A DNA stretch of 42,068 nucleotides from Lachnospiraceae bacterium (lineage in GTDB: Bacteria; Bacillota; Clostridia; Lachnospirales; Lachnospiraceae). Position numbers and translations under genes: made by a program. Location of the stretch: assembly GCA_017393285.1 (NCBI GenBank), contig JAFORL010000029.1, positions 1 to 42,068 on the forward strand. Reading direction: 5' to 3'. This document shows, piece after piece, positions 17,637 through 25,983 of the stretch. Within the stretch, counting starts at the first letter, position 1. The number at the start of each line of letters is the position of its first letter. A model generated the notes under the pieces. The model was not told the origin of the DNA and made no database searches. It saw nothing but the letters and a program-made list of their open reading frames with translations.

Positions 17637-19325
17637 GTGTCAAATTGTATAGAAGCCATTTATTCTGATAGTTATTTGGATTACATCATAGATGAGGGAA
17701 GAATTAGTTTAGAACAGAAGGATGGATTAGAAGCCAATTGTACATTACCGATAGATGAAAATTTTTTCGTGGTTTATGAGAAAAAAGAGAAAAATCAGGA
17801 GATTTCTTTTGCAAAGTATGGATACGGAGCTGTTCCAAAGTGCTTTGGATTATTAGATTCCTCCAATATAGAAAGTACAGGTGCATTTCGTGTACGTTCA
17901 CGCTATGGATTTCAATTATCTGGGAAAGGGGTTTTGATTGGAATTATTGATGCAGGAATTGATTATACGAATTCCTTATTTCGATATGGAGATGGGACTA
18001 CCCGCTTGCAATCAATTTGGGATCAGTCAGTAGAAGTAGGGGAAGCGGACGCTTTTGTGCCTTATGGGAAAAGATATAGTGTAGAAGATATTAATGTAGC
18101 ACTACAAAATGAAAATCCCAAATCTGTCATTCCGGTAAATGATGTGAATTATCATGGAACATTTTTGGCTGCTATTGCAGCAGGTAAAGAAGATGCAAAT
18201 AAAGATTTTTCGGGAATGGCACCAGATGCACAGTTGGTTATTGTAAAGGTGAAGGAAGCAAAGTCAAGTCTTCGTCGATTTTATGGTATAGGAGAGACCG
18301 TACCCTGTTATCAGGAAAATGATATCATGTTTGCTGTTCGTTATCTATTAGATGAAGCACAACGTATGCAAATGCCAATTGTTATATGTTTGGGGATGGG
18401 GACCAATGCTGGTAGTCATAATGGTTTTTCTCCTTTGGCATCTATGCTTGGAAGATATGCGACAATTGCAGGGGTTTGCTTTACCGTCGGTGCAGGAAAT
18501 GAAGGAAATAGGGGGCATCATTTTTACTCTGTCCTTTCTCCTAATAGTGTACAGGAAGTAGAAATTAATGTTGAAAGACAAAGAGATATGACTGTGGAAT
18601 TATGGACAGACTCTATTGAACAGTTGCGAATAGGTGTAATTGCACCGGATGGAGAAAAAACGGGCTTGATTCAAATAAGAAAATATGAGCAAAAGCTGGA
18701 ATATGTTTTTTATGATACCGTTATATATGTTTTTTACGAAAGAATTGAATACTATTCTGGTGAGGAGGTAGTAGTCATCCGTATGCGAGATTTGGAACAG
18801 GGCATATGGAAACTACAGGTTTACAATGATAGCAATCAAGAAAATGCCTTTCATAGTTGGTTGCCTATGGAACAGTTTTTGTCAGAAGAAACAAGATTTT
18901 TAGAACCTATTTTAGACACTACAATTTGTAACCCTGGGAATGTGTATCAGGTCATTACCTTTGGCGCATATAATCATAGAAATCAAAGTATTTATGTGTA
19001 TTCTGGACGTGGTTTTACTGTGAATTACGGCATTAAACCAGATTTGGTGGCACCGGGTGTGGATGTTTATGGGCCGGTCTCCGATAAAAATTTTGAAGGA
19101 AGAAGTGGAAGCAGTATTGCTACAGCGCATGGCGCAGGTGCGGTAGCATTGCTTTTTGAATGGGCTATTGTGAAGAAAAATCAAGTGGGAATGAATGGTA
19201 TTACAGCAAAAAATTATCTTTTAAGAGGCACAGATAAAGAAGGTATGCAAGTGCCGAATCGTGCAGTAGGATGGGGATTTTTAGACATATATCAAACTTT
19301 TTCATCTTTGCAAAGTGATTCTTAA
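17637..19325 (+). CDS. S8 subtilisin-like serine protease, Csp type
   Basis: A 562-residue subtilase with a complete triad: Asp105 in GIIDAGID, His173 in YHGTF and Ser493 in GSSIATA, plus the oxyanion Asn in VGAGNEGN. There is no signal peptide. A prodomain-like N-terminus and a beta-rich insertion of about 130 residues (300-430) between the His and Ser parts match the Csp germination proteases of Clostridia (CspA/B/C), which process the cortex hydrolase SleC. Length also fits. All three residues are present, so it is not a CspC-like pseudoprotease. The start is GTG 17637; upstream AAAGG is rather far. The gene follows the AraC gene by 46 bp. The subtilase call is firm; a germination role is inferred. 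Confidence 0.9.
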   Translation: MSNCIEAIYSDSYLDYIIDEGRISLEQKDGLEANCTLPIDENFFVVYEKKEKNQEISFAKYGYGAVPKCFGLLDSSNIESTGAFRVRSRYGFQLSGKGVLIGIIDAGIDYTNSLFRYGDGTTRLQSIWDQSVEVGEADAFVPYGKRYSVEDINVALQNENPKSVIPVNDVNYHGTFLAAIAAGKEDANKDFSGMAPDAQLVIVKVKEAKSSLRRFYGIGETVPCYQENDIMFAVRYLLDEAQRMQMPIVICLGMGTNAGSHNGFSPLASMLGRYATIAGVCFTVGAGNEGNRGHHFYSVLSPNSVQEVEINVERQRDMTVELWTDSIEQLRIGVIAPDGEKTGLIQIRKYEQKLEYVFYDTVIYVFYERIEYYSGEEVVVIRMRDLEQGIWKLQVYNDSNQENAFHSWLPMEQFLSEETRFLEPILDTTICNPGNVYQVITFGAYNHRNQSIYVYSGRGFTVNYGIKPDLVAPGVDVYGPVSDKNFEGRSGSSIATAHGAGAVALLFEWAIVKKNQVGMNGITAKNYLLRGTDKEGMQVPNRAVGWGFLDIYQTFSSLQSDS

Positions 19326-19330
19326 TTGGG

Positions 19331-19359
19331 TTGCGTTTTTGCATGGAGTTGAGTATAAT
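19331..19359 (+). promoter_or_regulatory. Promoter for the small zinc-ribbon gene
   Basis: TTGCGT (19331-19336), a 17-bp spacer and a perfect TATAAT (19354-19359). A 7-bp hairpin AGTGGGC/GCCCACT lies in the short leader (about 19370-19385). Confidence 0.65.
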
Positions 19360-19420
19360 GACAAGAGTAGAGTGGGCTTGCCCACTTGCTTTCAAGGGTT
19401 TTCTGAAAGGAGTATGAAAA

Positions 19421-19591
19421 ATGACACAGGAAGCAGAGAGAAAAATTGCAGCCATTTTTGATGAAAATGGGGAATATCCAATTGTAGAAAATGAAATTTT
19501 ACCAGAAAAAATGATTTGTCCACAGTGTGGGGGTATTACATATGCAGTTTTAGATGTCTGTCATTTGTGTGGAGAAGTGTTAATAGAATAA
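19421..19591 (+). CDS. Small zinc-ribbon protein (56 aa)
   Basis: A 56-residue frame: ATG 19421 behind a GAAAGGAG ribosome site and ending at TAA 19591. The C-terminal half has two knuckles, CPQCGG and CHLCGE, spaced like a zinc ribbon (about 33-51). The N-terminal half is acidic (KIAAIFDENGEYPIVENE). It has its own promoter and leader hairpin, which argues that it is real. No function can be assigned; small zinc ribbons often bind nucleic acid or act as adaptors. It lies between the Csp-like protease and hisC. Confidence 0.8.
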   Translation: MTQEAERKIAAIFDENGEYPIVENEILPEKMICPQCGGITYAVLDVCHLCGEVLIE

Positions 19592-19797
19592 GAATGTACT
19601 TACATGGAATGAAAATATGCGCTTTCAGACTTTTGGTGTGTCAGGATTTTGAGATGTTTTTTGGAGATAGTGACATTTTCAAAGTGCCAACAGGGTTTGT
19701 GCGATTTGGAAATGGAGAAAAATCAAAGAAAACAAAACGGAAATTATGGTATAAAAGAAATTTTGAGAGTGTATGAAATAGACTAGGAGGAAGAATT

Positions 19798-20853
19798 ATG
19801 AGACCATGGGAAAAATATATTCGTCAGGTGGATCCGTATGTACCAGGAGAACAGCCTAAATTAAGCAATATGATTAAACTAAATACAAACGAGAATCCTT
19901 ATCCACCAGCAAGTGAGGTGCAAAAGGCAATGCAGAAAGTTGATGTTCCTGCATTACGTATGTATCCGGATCCTACCAGTGAAGATTTAGTCAATGCATT
20001 AGCGGATACCTATCATGTAAATGCGGACCAGGTTTTTGTTGGAGTAGGGTCTGATGATGTGTTAGGAATGGCTTTTTTGACATTTTTTGGATCTTCAAAG
20101 CCGATTCTTTTTCCAGATATTACGTATTCTTTTTATGATGTATGGGCAAAGTTGTATAAAATCCCATATGAAACGCCAGCTTTAGATGAAAATTTTTGTA
20201 TCAAAAAAGAAGATTATTATGCAGAAAATGGTGGTGTGGTAATTGCAAATCCAAATGCGCCAACTTCTATTTGCGAAAATTTAGATTTTATAGAAGATAT
20301 TCTACAGCATAATCAAGATGTTGTTGTCATTGTGGATGAAGCCTATATTGATTTTGGAGGGGAAAGTGCAATTTCTTTGGTTGAGAAATATGAAAATCTT
20401 TTGGTGGTACAAACATTTTCAAAATCTCGTTCTATGGCTGGTATGCGAATCGGTTTTGCAATCGGTAATAGTCGATTAATTAAGGCACTGAATGATGTAA
20501 AATATGCATATAATTCGTATACAATGAGTAGATTGGCTTTGCAAACAGGCGTCGCTTCCTTGAAGGATGTGGCTTATTTTGAGGAAACATGTAATAAGAT
20601 TATTACAACGAGAGAACGTGTGAAAAAGAAAATGAAAGATTTGGGATTTTCTTTCCCTGATTCCAAAACCAACTTTTTGTTTGCTACCCATGAAAGTGTA
20701 CCTGCGAAAGAATTATTTTTAGCACTTCGTGAACAAAATATTTTTGTTCGATATTTTGAAAAACCTAGGATTGACAATTATCTGAGAATTACAATAGGAA
20801 CAGATGAGGAAATGGATTGTTTTCTTAATTTTTTGGAATCCTATTTGGCTTAG
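19798..20853 (+). CDS. hisC: Histidinol-phosphate aminotransferase
   Basis: A 351-residue class I/II PLP aminotransferase that makes histidinol phosphate from imidazole-acetol phosphate in histidine synthesis. Visible are LNTNENPYPPA near the N-terminus, VGVGSDDVL, VIANPNAPTS, VDEAYIDF and the PLP lysine in TFSKSRSMAGMRIGFAIG (about 203-220). TAGGAGG precedes ATG 19798. No other his gene is adjacent; hisA lies 19 kb away and is of a different lineage type. The stop codon TAG lies inside the first copy of a perfect 53-bp direct repeat, so a repeat reaches right to the gene end. Confidence 0.94.
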   Translation: MRPWEKYIRQVDPYVPGEQPKLSNMIKLNTNENPYPPASEVQKAMQKVDVPALRMYPDPTSEDLVNALADTYHVNADQVFVGVGSDDVLGMAFLTFFGSSKPILFPDITYSFYDVWAKLYKIPYETPALDENFCIKKEDYYAENGGVVIANPNAPTSICENLDFIEDILQHNQDVVVIVDEAYIDFGGESAISLVEKYENLLVVQTFSKSRSMAGMRIGFAIGNSRLIKALNDVKYAYNSYTMSRLALQTGVASLKDVAYFEETCNKIITTRERVKKKMKDLGFSFPDSKTNFLFATHESVPAKELFLALREQNIFVRYFEKPRIDNYLRITIGTDEEMDCFLNFLESYLA

Positions 20854-20900
20854 CCTGCAAGCAGTCATGCAAAAGATGAAGTATCATTTCTGCTCGGCTG
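20848..20900 (+). repeat. 53-bp perfect direct repeat, first copy (overlaps hisC stop)
   Basis: From GCTTAGCCTGCAAGC to TTCTGCTCGGCTG, identical to 21029-21081. It includes the last hisC codon and the stop. Confidence 0.95.
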
Positions 20901-20908
20901 GTGAGAAC

Positions 20909-20939
20909 AGTTCAGCCGAGCCATTCATAAAGTGCCAGA
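20909..20939 (+). repeat. Dispersed 29-31 nt repeat, copy 2 (inverted)
   Basis: AGTTCAGCCGAGCCATTC followed by ATAAAGTGCCAGA is the reverse complement of the copy at 25721 with one mismatch in 31 nt. Confidence 0.85.
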
Positions 20940-21028
20940 ATAAATGATGTGGCTACGAATAAGAGATTAGGCTGGGCACTTTATTCATTAGAGGGCGTCT
21001 GCCCAATAGAAATGATACATTCACTTTC

Positions 21029-21081
21029 GCTTAGCCTGCAAGCAGTCATGCAAAAGATGAAGTATCATTTCTGCTCGGCTG
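21029..21081 (+). repeat. 53-bp perfect direct repeat, second copy
   Basis: Identical to 20848-20900, offset by 181 bp. Beyond it the sequence runs on as AACT, giving CTCGGCTGAACT, the core also found at 25740-25751. Confidence 0.95.
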
Positions 21082-21110
21082 AACTGTTGATAAAAAAAAT
21101 AAATAAATGG

Positions 21111-21139
21111 TGGAAATAATTAAAAAAAACATATATAAT
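21111..21139 (+). promoter_or_regulatory. Promoter for the receiver-domain gene
   Basis: TGGAAA (21111-21116), a 17-bp spacer and a perfect TATAAT (21134-21139), followed by a 70-nt leader. Confidence 0.6.
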
Positions 21140-21211
21140 AGAAGTAGGAGAGAGTAATTATAATAAGATATTGGAGTTAATAGGTAGTTTTGGGAAAGAG
21201 AGGTACAAAAT

Positions 21212-21607
21212 ATGAAAATATTAATCGCAGAAGATGATTTCGCAAGTAGAAAGTTTATGTTACGTTTTTTGTCAAAGTATGGTGAATGTGATGTTACAGT
21301 AGACGGTATGGAAGCAGTGGATGCGTTTACTATGGCTTTGGATGCTGATGAAGGATATGATTTGGTATGTTTGGATATCATGATGCCAGAGTTAGATGGT
21401 TATCAAGCATTAAAGCAAATTCGTGAGTATGAAAAGGAAAAAGGAATTCCTGAAGAAAAAAGTGCTAAGATTATTATGACAACTGCACTAAATGAAGGCA
21501 GAAATGTTACAAAAGCCTTTGAACTTGGATGTGTTGCATATGCTGGTAAACCAATTGATCAAGATAAATTTGAAAATGTTTTAAGAAAATTAGGATTAAT
21601 TGAATAA
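21212..21607 (+). CDS. Stand-alone response regulator receiver domain (CheY-like)
   Basis: A 131-residue protein that is only a receiver domain. The acidic pair EDD is at residues 7-9, the phosphorylation Asp in VCLDIMMP, the switch Thr in IIMTTA and the conserved Lys in GKPID. There is no output domain, so it must act through protein contacts, as CheY, Spo0F or PDE-linked receivers do. No histidine kinase or chemotaxis gene lies in the window. The nearest signalling gene is the PAS/GGDEF/EAL protein 1 kb downstream on the other strand, but that is not evidence of a link. GAGAGG precedes the ATG. Confidence 0.92.
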   Translation: MKILIAEDDFASRKFMLRFLSKYGECDVTVDGMEAVDAFTMALDADEGYDLVCLDIMMPELDGYQALKQIREYEKEKGIPEEKSAKIIMTTALNEGRNVTKAFELGCVAYAGKPIDQDKFENVLRKLGLIE

Positions 21608-21612
21608 AAGTG

Positions 21613-21641
21613 TTGACAAACGAGCATGAATTGTTTATAAT
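21613..21641 (+). promoter_or_regulatory. Promoter for the tRNA-Val/tRNA-Met operon
   Basis: Perfect TTGACA (21613-21618), a 17-bp spacer and perfect TATAAT (21636-21641), 22 bp before tRNA-Val. Confidence 0.92.
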
Positions 21642-21662
21642 AATTCTTGTCGTTTGACAAAT

Positions 21663-21735
21663 GGGATCATAGCTCAGCTGGGAGAGCATCTGCCTTACAA
21701 GCAGAGGGTCATAGGTTCGAGTCCTATTGGTCCCA
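21663..21735 (+). tRNA. tRNA-Val (anticodon TAC)
   Basis: A 73-nt cloverleaf: acceptor GGGATCA with TGGTCCC (one G-U), D arm GCTC/GAGC, anticodon arm TCTGC/GCAGA around CTTACAA, T arm ATAGG/CCTAT with TTCGAGT. CCA is not encoded. Confidence 0.97.
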
Positions 21736-21739
21736 TTAT

Positions 21740-21813
21740 GGCGGAATAGCTCAGTTGGCTAGAGCACACGGTTCATACCCGTGGTGTCGCTGGTTCAAAT
21801 CCAGTTTCCGCTA
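21740..21813 (+). tRNA. tRNA-Met, elongator type (anticodon CAT)
   Basis: A 74-nt cloverleaf: acceptor GGCGGAA with TTCCGCT (G-U first pair), anticodon arm CACGG/CCGTG around TTCATAC, T arm GCTGG/CCAGT with TTCAAAT. The anticodon stem lacks the three G-C pairs of initiators, so it is an elongator. A lysidine Ile tRNA is less likely from the anticodon-arm sequence. CCA is not encoded. Confidence 0.93.
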
Positions 21814-21823
21814 TTTTGCGTAT

Positions 21824-21856
21824 AAAGCTATCAGAGTATTTCTGGTAGCTTTTTTT
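21824..21856 (+). terminator. Terminator of the tRNA operon
   Basis: An 11-bp stem AAAGCTATCAG / CTGGTAGCTTT (one wobble), 7-nt loop and a T-run. Confidence 0.88.
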
Positions 21857-21936
21857 CATACATTGTGGTGTCTGGGAAGCAGGCATAGCTGTTTACTTGA
21901 AGTATGATAGAACAGGATAATAAAGGAGGAATAACA

Positions 21937-22482
21937 ATGAGAGTAGGAATGGGCTATGATGTACACAAATTGGTAGAAAAACGTGCATTGATTTTAGGTG
22001 GTGTTACCATACCACATACACAAGGGCTATTAGGGCATTCAGATGCTGATGTTTTATTGCATGCTATTATGGATGCTTTGTTGGGAGCAGCAGCATTGGG
22101 AGACATTGGAAAGCATTTTCCGGATACGGATGATCAATATAAAGGGATTTCTAGTATGAAATTGTTAGAAAAAGTGGGAGAAATTTTAGAAGAACACTGC
22201 TACGTTGTAGGAAATATTGATGCAACCATTATTGCACAGGCTCCGAAAATGTTGCCACATATTCCAATGATGAGAAAAAATATTGCCACTTGTTTGGGAA
22301 TTGAGGAAGATCAAATTAATATCAAGGCAACTACAGAAGAAGGGTTAGGTTTTACAGGGAAAAAAGAAGGAATTTCAGCACAGGCAATTTGCTTGTTGGA
22401 GGAAATGAGAGACTTTTTGGTTGCCAGCTCAGAGAAAAAAGATTGTTCTGTTTGTGGTGGTTGTCAGAATAAAGAAAAATAG
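21937..22482 (+). CDS. ispF: 2-C-methyl-D-erythritol 2,4-cyclodiphosphate synthase with Cys-rich tail
   Basis: A 181-residue enzyme of the non-mevalonate isoprenoid pathway that cyclises CDP-methylerythritol phosphate. Motifs: MGYDVHKL with the metal Asp and His near the N-terminus, [24 protein letters not shown] and the C-terminal [12 protein letters not shown]. The start at ATG 21937 has an excellent AAAGGAGGAATAACA upstream; the frame is open 11 codons earlier without such a site. The family core ends at about 160. Here a tail of about 20 residues follows with CSVCGGC, which could bind metal or be redox active. No ispD neighbour is present. Confidence 0.95.
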   Translation: MRVGMGYDVHKLVEKRALILGGVTIPHTQGLLGHSDADVLLHAIMDALLGAAALGDIGKHFPDTDDQYKGISSMKLLEKVGEILEEHCYVVGNIDATIIAQAPKMLPHIPMMRKNIATCLGIEEDQINIKATTEEGLGFTGKKEGISAQAICLLEEMRDFLVASSEKKDCSVCGGCQNKEK

Positions 22483-22530
22483 GATGCTTGCGAGGTGGGG
22501 GTGTTTGTGGGAAATCTTTGAATCCTAGAA

Positions 22531-22573
22531 AAAAGAGAGGGATAGGTATAAAAATACCGACCCTCTCTTTTTG
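22531..22573. terminator. Bidirectional terminator between ispF and the EAL-protein gene
   Basis: Perfect 11-bp arms AAAAGAGAGGG (22531-22541) and CCCTCTCTTTT (22561-22571) with an inner GGTAT/ATACC stem. A and T runs on either side serve the two convergent genes. Confidence 0.9.
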
Positions 22574-22616
22574 GATAGTAGGAATTTTGTACTGCCATTC
22601 TTCCAGCTGTATGAAT

Positions 22617-25600
22617 CTAATCGATTCTACTAAGAATGTATTCTTCTAATTCTGATGCTGGCATTGGATTGTGGTACAAAAAGCCTTGGGCAATATCGCA
22701 ACCAAACTCTTTTAATTGTTCCGCCTGTAAACTGGTTTCTACACCTTCGGAAGATACAAAGAGTTGTAAATCTTTTGCCATTTCTATAATTTTCTTTATG
22801 ATAATTCTTTCTTTTTCTTTTTTGATTTGTCCATGGAATATGGTTGTATCCAATTTTACACCATGAATTGGCAAATCCTTTAAACTATTGATAGATGAAT
22901 GTTCTTTTCCGAAATCATCCAGTACAATTTTGAAACCTAAATCACACAATTCTTGTAATAGAAAAGCAGTACTTTCCGGTGCTTTTACATAAAAACGTTC
23001 GGAAATTTCTATTTCAACATATTGAATTGGCACAGCATATTGTGACATTAAATCAACTAATCTTTCAATGAAATTTTCTGTTTGCAAATGTGCTCCAGAA
23101 ATATTGAAAGAAATTGGAAGCAAAGGTAATCCTTTCTTCATCCAAGTTTTGAAAATTTTTAGACTCTGTTCAAAAATATAGAAATCTAATTCTACAATGT
23201 ATCCATTTTGTTCTAAAATTGGACAAAAATCTTCTGGTAAAATGCAGGTGCCATCTGGTTTGTTCCAACGAGCCAATACTTCTAAGCCCACAGGTTTTTC
23301 TGTGTATAAGGAATACTTTGGCTGGAAGTAAGGCGTGATTTCATGATCTTTTAGTGCATGTTCAATGTTGGCTTCAATTTCTAAATGCTTGCGTTCGCTA
23401 GTTTCTAAATTATGGTTATATACAGCATAATGACTTACTTTGTCTTCACCCTTGGTAGCTTTTCTTGCATAATTTGCTTTATCAATCATGGAAGCAAAGT
23501 CAACATTTTTGTCGTTGGCTAAGTACACGCCGCATGTAAAGCTTAATCTAAAATAATCTTCTAATTCTATATTGGAAGAGCTGAAATGATCTTTTAATTT
23601 TGTAAAGCGCATGGCCAAATTTTGTACCTTGTCATAGCGCACCAAACAGGCAAATTCGTCGTGTTCAATATGGCAACAAATTTCTCCTTCTTGTTTTTCT
23701 TCTTCCAATACACGTGCAAAATATTTTAAAATTTTATTACCAACGGTAAATCCGTAGTTGGCATTGAAAATTTTAAAAGAATTAATATCTAGGTAAATGA
23801 TTGCAAAATTTTCATTTTCCTTTTTATTTTGTATGATTTCTTCCCCTTCTATAATGAATGCAGGCAATGAGTATAAACCGGTTAAATGGTCATAATAACT
23901 ACGTTTGATTTCCATGTCTCGTCTTTTGGTAACGGATAAATTTGGTGTATTTGTATTGTGTAAACTTCCATATGCTTCACATCCGTTGCCACCTCTGGAT
24001 TTCATGGTACGAAGTGCAACATTGGCTCTGGATAACATAATTTCAAAAGTAAAGTTTGTATCTTTGGTTGAAAAGTATCCTACACTACATGTAATGTGCA
24101 AGTCAGGCTGGTCCGGAACCGATAAATTGCGAATCGCATCACAGGCTGCATCGGCTTTTTCTTCCACACTGGAAATTGACTTTGTATCAGAAATGAATAC
24201 CACAAACTGATCGTTACTGATACGTCCGATGGATTGTTCCGGAAATAAATCATGCATAACCAAAGCTGTTTGAGATAGGATATTGTCTGCGCACAATCTG
24301 CCATAATGGTCAGCGATGATTTTGAAACGATCTAAGTCTATTAAAAGCAAGGTAACTTCTTGATCTTTTGCTTTTTCTTTTAAAATACCTTCTGCTTTGT
24401 CAGCAATGGCAGAAGTGTTGAACAATTGGGTTAAATTGTCATGGTTTGCCTCTTCCTGTAATTTTAATACTAGTTGTTTGGAAGAATCAATATCGCTGGT
24501 TTTTCCGATTACCTGATAAGGTTTTCCTTGTTCGTCAAACATAACAACACCTTGTAAACGGTACCAATTGTATAAACCAATATTATTTTTCATTCGAACT
24601 TCTAATTTAATATTTTTCTTGCTTACACGATTAAAATGAAAAACATTTAAAAAGGTGTTCAAATCATCTACGTGTACAAAGGCATGATCACGTACATAAT
24701 CTAAAAAATCAGGAATGGTATCTTGAACGGTAAAAGATTGTTCAAGATTACCAGAACGATGCAAGGTGCCGGTATGCACATCAAATTCCCAAAGTCTTTC
24801 ATTGGTCAATTCTGCAAGAATTTGTGATTTTTTAGAAAATAATTCCAGTTGTTTTTGATATTCTTTTTGTACCGTGTAGTCTACAATAACGCATAAAAAG
24901 ATTGGAACACCATCACTTTCTTCTATGTAGCTGGCATTCATGTACGCCCAACGTATTTGCCCAGATTTGTGTAAAATACGATATTCCATGGAAAGTGGTG
25001 TGCGGTTGCGCAAACTCTTTTTTAATTCTTCTTGTATATTTTGTACATCATCTGGAAGAATGAGTCCCAAATATATATTATCAAATTCTTCTTCGTATTC
25101 TAGTCTGGAATAACCTGTCAAATCAAAAAAGGTATTATTGGCGTACAGCAATTTAAAGTCTGTGCTACGCATTTTGGCAACGCCACCAGGTACATTGTTA
25201 GAAATGACATCTAACTCTTGTTTAGAACGAGCTAAATCCTGGTATGAAATTTTCATGGAAGTGATATCAATGCAGGAACATAAATAGGAAATACGTTGCT
25301 CATTTGCTGTCATTTGTCCTTTGATTAATAACCATGCAATAGAACCGTCTTTTTTTATTACCCGGTATTCAAAACGAAGGGCAGTTCCCATGTTTAATTG
25401 GCGTGCTACGGAGGCTTTAAAGCGCTGTGCATCATCTGGATGGATGCGTGCAAGTGCATTGCTACCAAAGAGTTCCTGGTATTCTTCTTGTGTATATCCA
25501 TGTAAAGTGTAAAAATATGGATTGCTATATAATATGGTCATTTCGCTATTGTATGCCAGTTTAATTAATCCACATTCTGCTTTGCTTGCCAAAAGATTTA

Positions 25601-25652
25601 ATTGTTGTTCATCTTTATTGTCTAATTGTCCTGAATTTGTCATAATAACCAC
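22617..25652 (-). CDS. PAS-PAS-PAS-GGDEF*-GGDEF*-EAL signalling protein, probable c-di-GMP phosphodiesterase
   Basis: A 1011-residue cytoplasmic protein without membrane helices. Three PAS-type sensor domains (about 20-130, 150-265, 275-395) are followed by two GGDEF-like domains (about 405-560 and 590-750) and an EAL domain (about 760-1005). In the GGDEF site the first domain reads RISNDQF and the second HIEHDEF, so both have lost the Gly-Gly needed for cyclase activity. The EAL domain keeps the catalytic set: EVL in place of EAL, the Asn in FNISG, EISE, DDFG, the Lys in VKLD and EGVET. It is therefore more likely to break down c-di-GMP than to make it. The -10/-35 pair at 25844-25872 fits this gene; AGAGGTGG precedes the ATG. 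Confidence 0.94.
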   Translation of the reverse strand: MVIMTNSGQLDNKDEQQLNLLASKAECGLIKLAYNSEMTILYSNPYFYTLHGYTQEEYQELFGSNALARIHPDDAQRFKASVARQLNMGTALRFEYRVIKKDGSIAWLLIKGQMTANEQRISYLCSCIDITSMKISYQDLARSKQELDVISNNVPGGVAKMRSTDFKLLYANNTFFDLTGYSRLEYEEEFDNIYLGLILPDDVQNIQEELKKSLRNRTPLSMEYRILHKSGQIRWAYMNASYIEESDGVPIFLCVIVDYTVQKEYQKQLELFSKKSQILAELTNERLWEFDVHTGTLHRSGNLEQSFTVQDTIPDFLDYVRDHAFVHVDDLNTFLNVFHFNRVSKKNIKLEVRMKNNIGLYNWYRLQGVVMFDEQGKPYQVIGKTSDIDSSKQLVLKLQEEANHDNLTQLFNTSAIADKAEGILKEKAKDQEVTLLLIDLDRFKIIADHYGRLCADNILSQTALVMHDLFPEQSIGRISNDQFVVFISDTKSISSVEEKADAACDAIRNLSVPDQPDLHITCSVGYFSTKDTNFTFEIMLSRANVALRTMKSRGGNGCEAYGSLHNTNTPNLSVTKRRDMEIKRSYYDHLTGLYSLPAFIIEGEEIIQNKKENENFAIIYLDINSFKIFNANYGFTVGNKILKYFARVLEEEKQEGEICCHIEHDEFACLVRYDKVQNLAMRFTKLKDHFSSSNIELEDYFRLSFTCGVYLANDKNVDFASMIDKANYARKATKGEDKVSHYAVYNHNLETSERKHLEIEANIEHALKDHEITPYFQPKYSLYTEKPVGLEVLARWNKPDGTCILPEDFCPILEQNGYIVELDFYIFEQSLKIFKTWMKKGLPLLPISFNISGAHLQTENFIERLVDLMSQYAVPIQYVEIEISERFYVKAPESTAFLLQELCDLGFKIVLDDFGKEHSSINSLKDLPIHGVKLDTTIFHGQIKKEKERIIIKKIIEMAKDLQLFVSSEGVETSLQAEQLKEFGCDIAQGFLYHNPMPASELEEYILSRID

Positions 25653-25720
25653 CTCTCATAAATCTATGAAATAATTGCATGTAACAGTTTAGCCATTCTT
25701 TTATGCGTTTCTTTTGGTTA

Positions 25721-25751
25721 TCTGGCACTTTATGAATGACTCGGCTGAACT
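25721..25751 (-). repeat. Dispersed 29-31 nt repeat, copy 3
   Basis: TCTGGCACTTTATGAATG followed by ACTCGGCTGAACT. One mismatch in 31 to the inverted copy at 20909, two in 29 to 5865. Confidence 0.85.
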
Positions 25752-25843
25752 ATTACAATTGTAATGTTAACCCCTATGTGAGAATAATGACATGTGGTGC
25801 TGTTAAAAAACAGCTGTTAACACTGCTATAAATCCCTTATTAT

Positions 25844-25872
25844 AGTATACTATTTTTTTAGTGAATTTTCAA
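25844..25872 (-). promoter_or_regulatory. Promoter for the PAS/GGDEF/EAL gene
   Basis: On the minus strand TTGAAA (25867-25872), a 17-bp spacer and TATACT (25844-25849). It leaves a leader of about 190 nt containing the dispersed repeat. Confidence 0.65.
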
Positions 25873-25983
25873 TAAATATATCACATAAATTATATGTATG
25901 TTTATAAAATGTGTATTGAGAAAAGTGTATTCATAAAAATAAAACAATTATAAGATAAATAAATAAAAATATAGAAAAAGTAC

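Larger units (their letters stand above)
20854..21211. other. 358-bp region after hisC: composite repeat element and receiver-domain promoter
   Basis: The two 53-bp direct repeats enclose an element with 11-bp inverted ends GTATCATTTCT (20881-20891) and AGAAATGATAC (21008-21018). Inside are CTCGGCTG/CAGCCGAG (20893-20919), a copy of the 31-nt repeat, a partly complementary copy of its ATAAAGTGCC core at about 20970-20990 and a GGGC/GCCC hairpin (20993-21004). The last 130 bp carry a promoter for the receiver gene. No gene is seen. Confidence 0.8.

Noticed and set aside
19609-19776. 55-codon frame between the zinc-ribbon gene and hisC
   Set aside because: No convincing ribosome site and unremarkable composition; cannot be separated from chance.
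21647-21907. 86-codon open frame across the tRNA genes
   Set aside because: It reads through two clear tRNA genes and their terminator.
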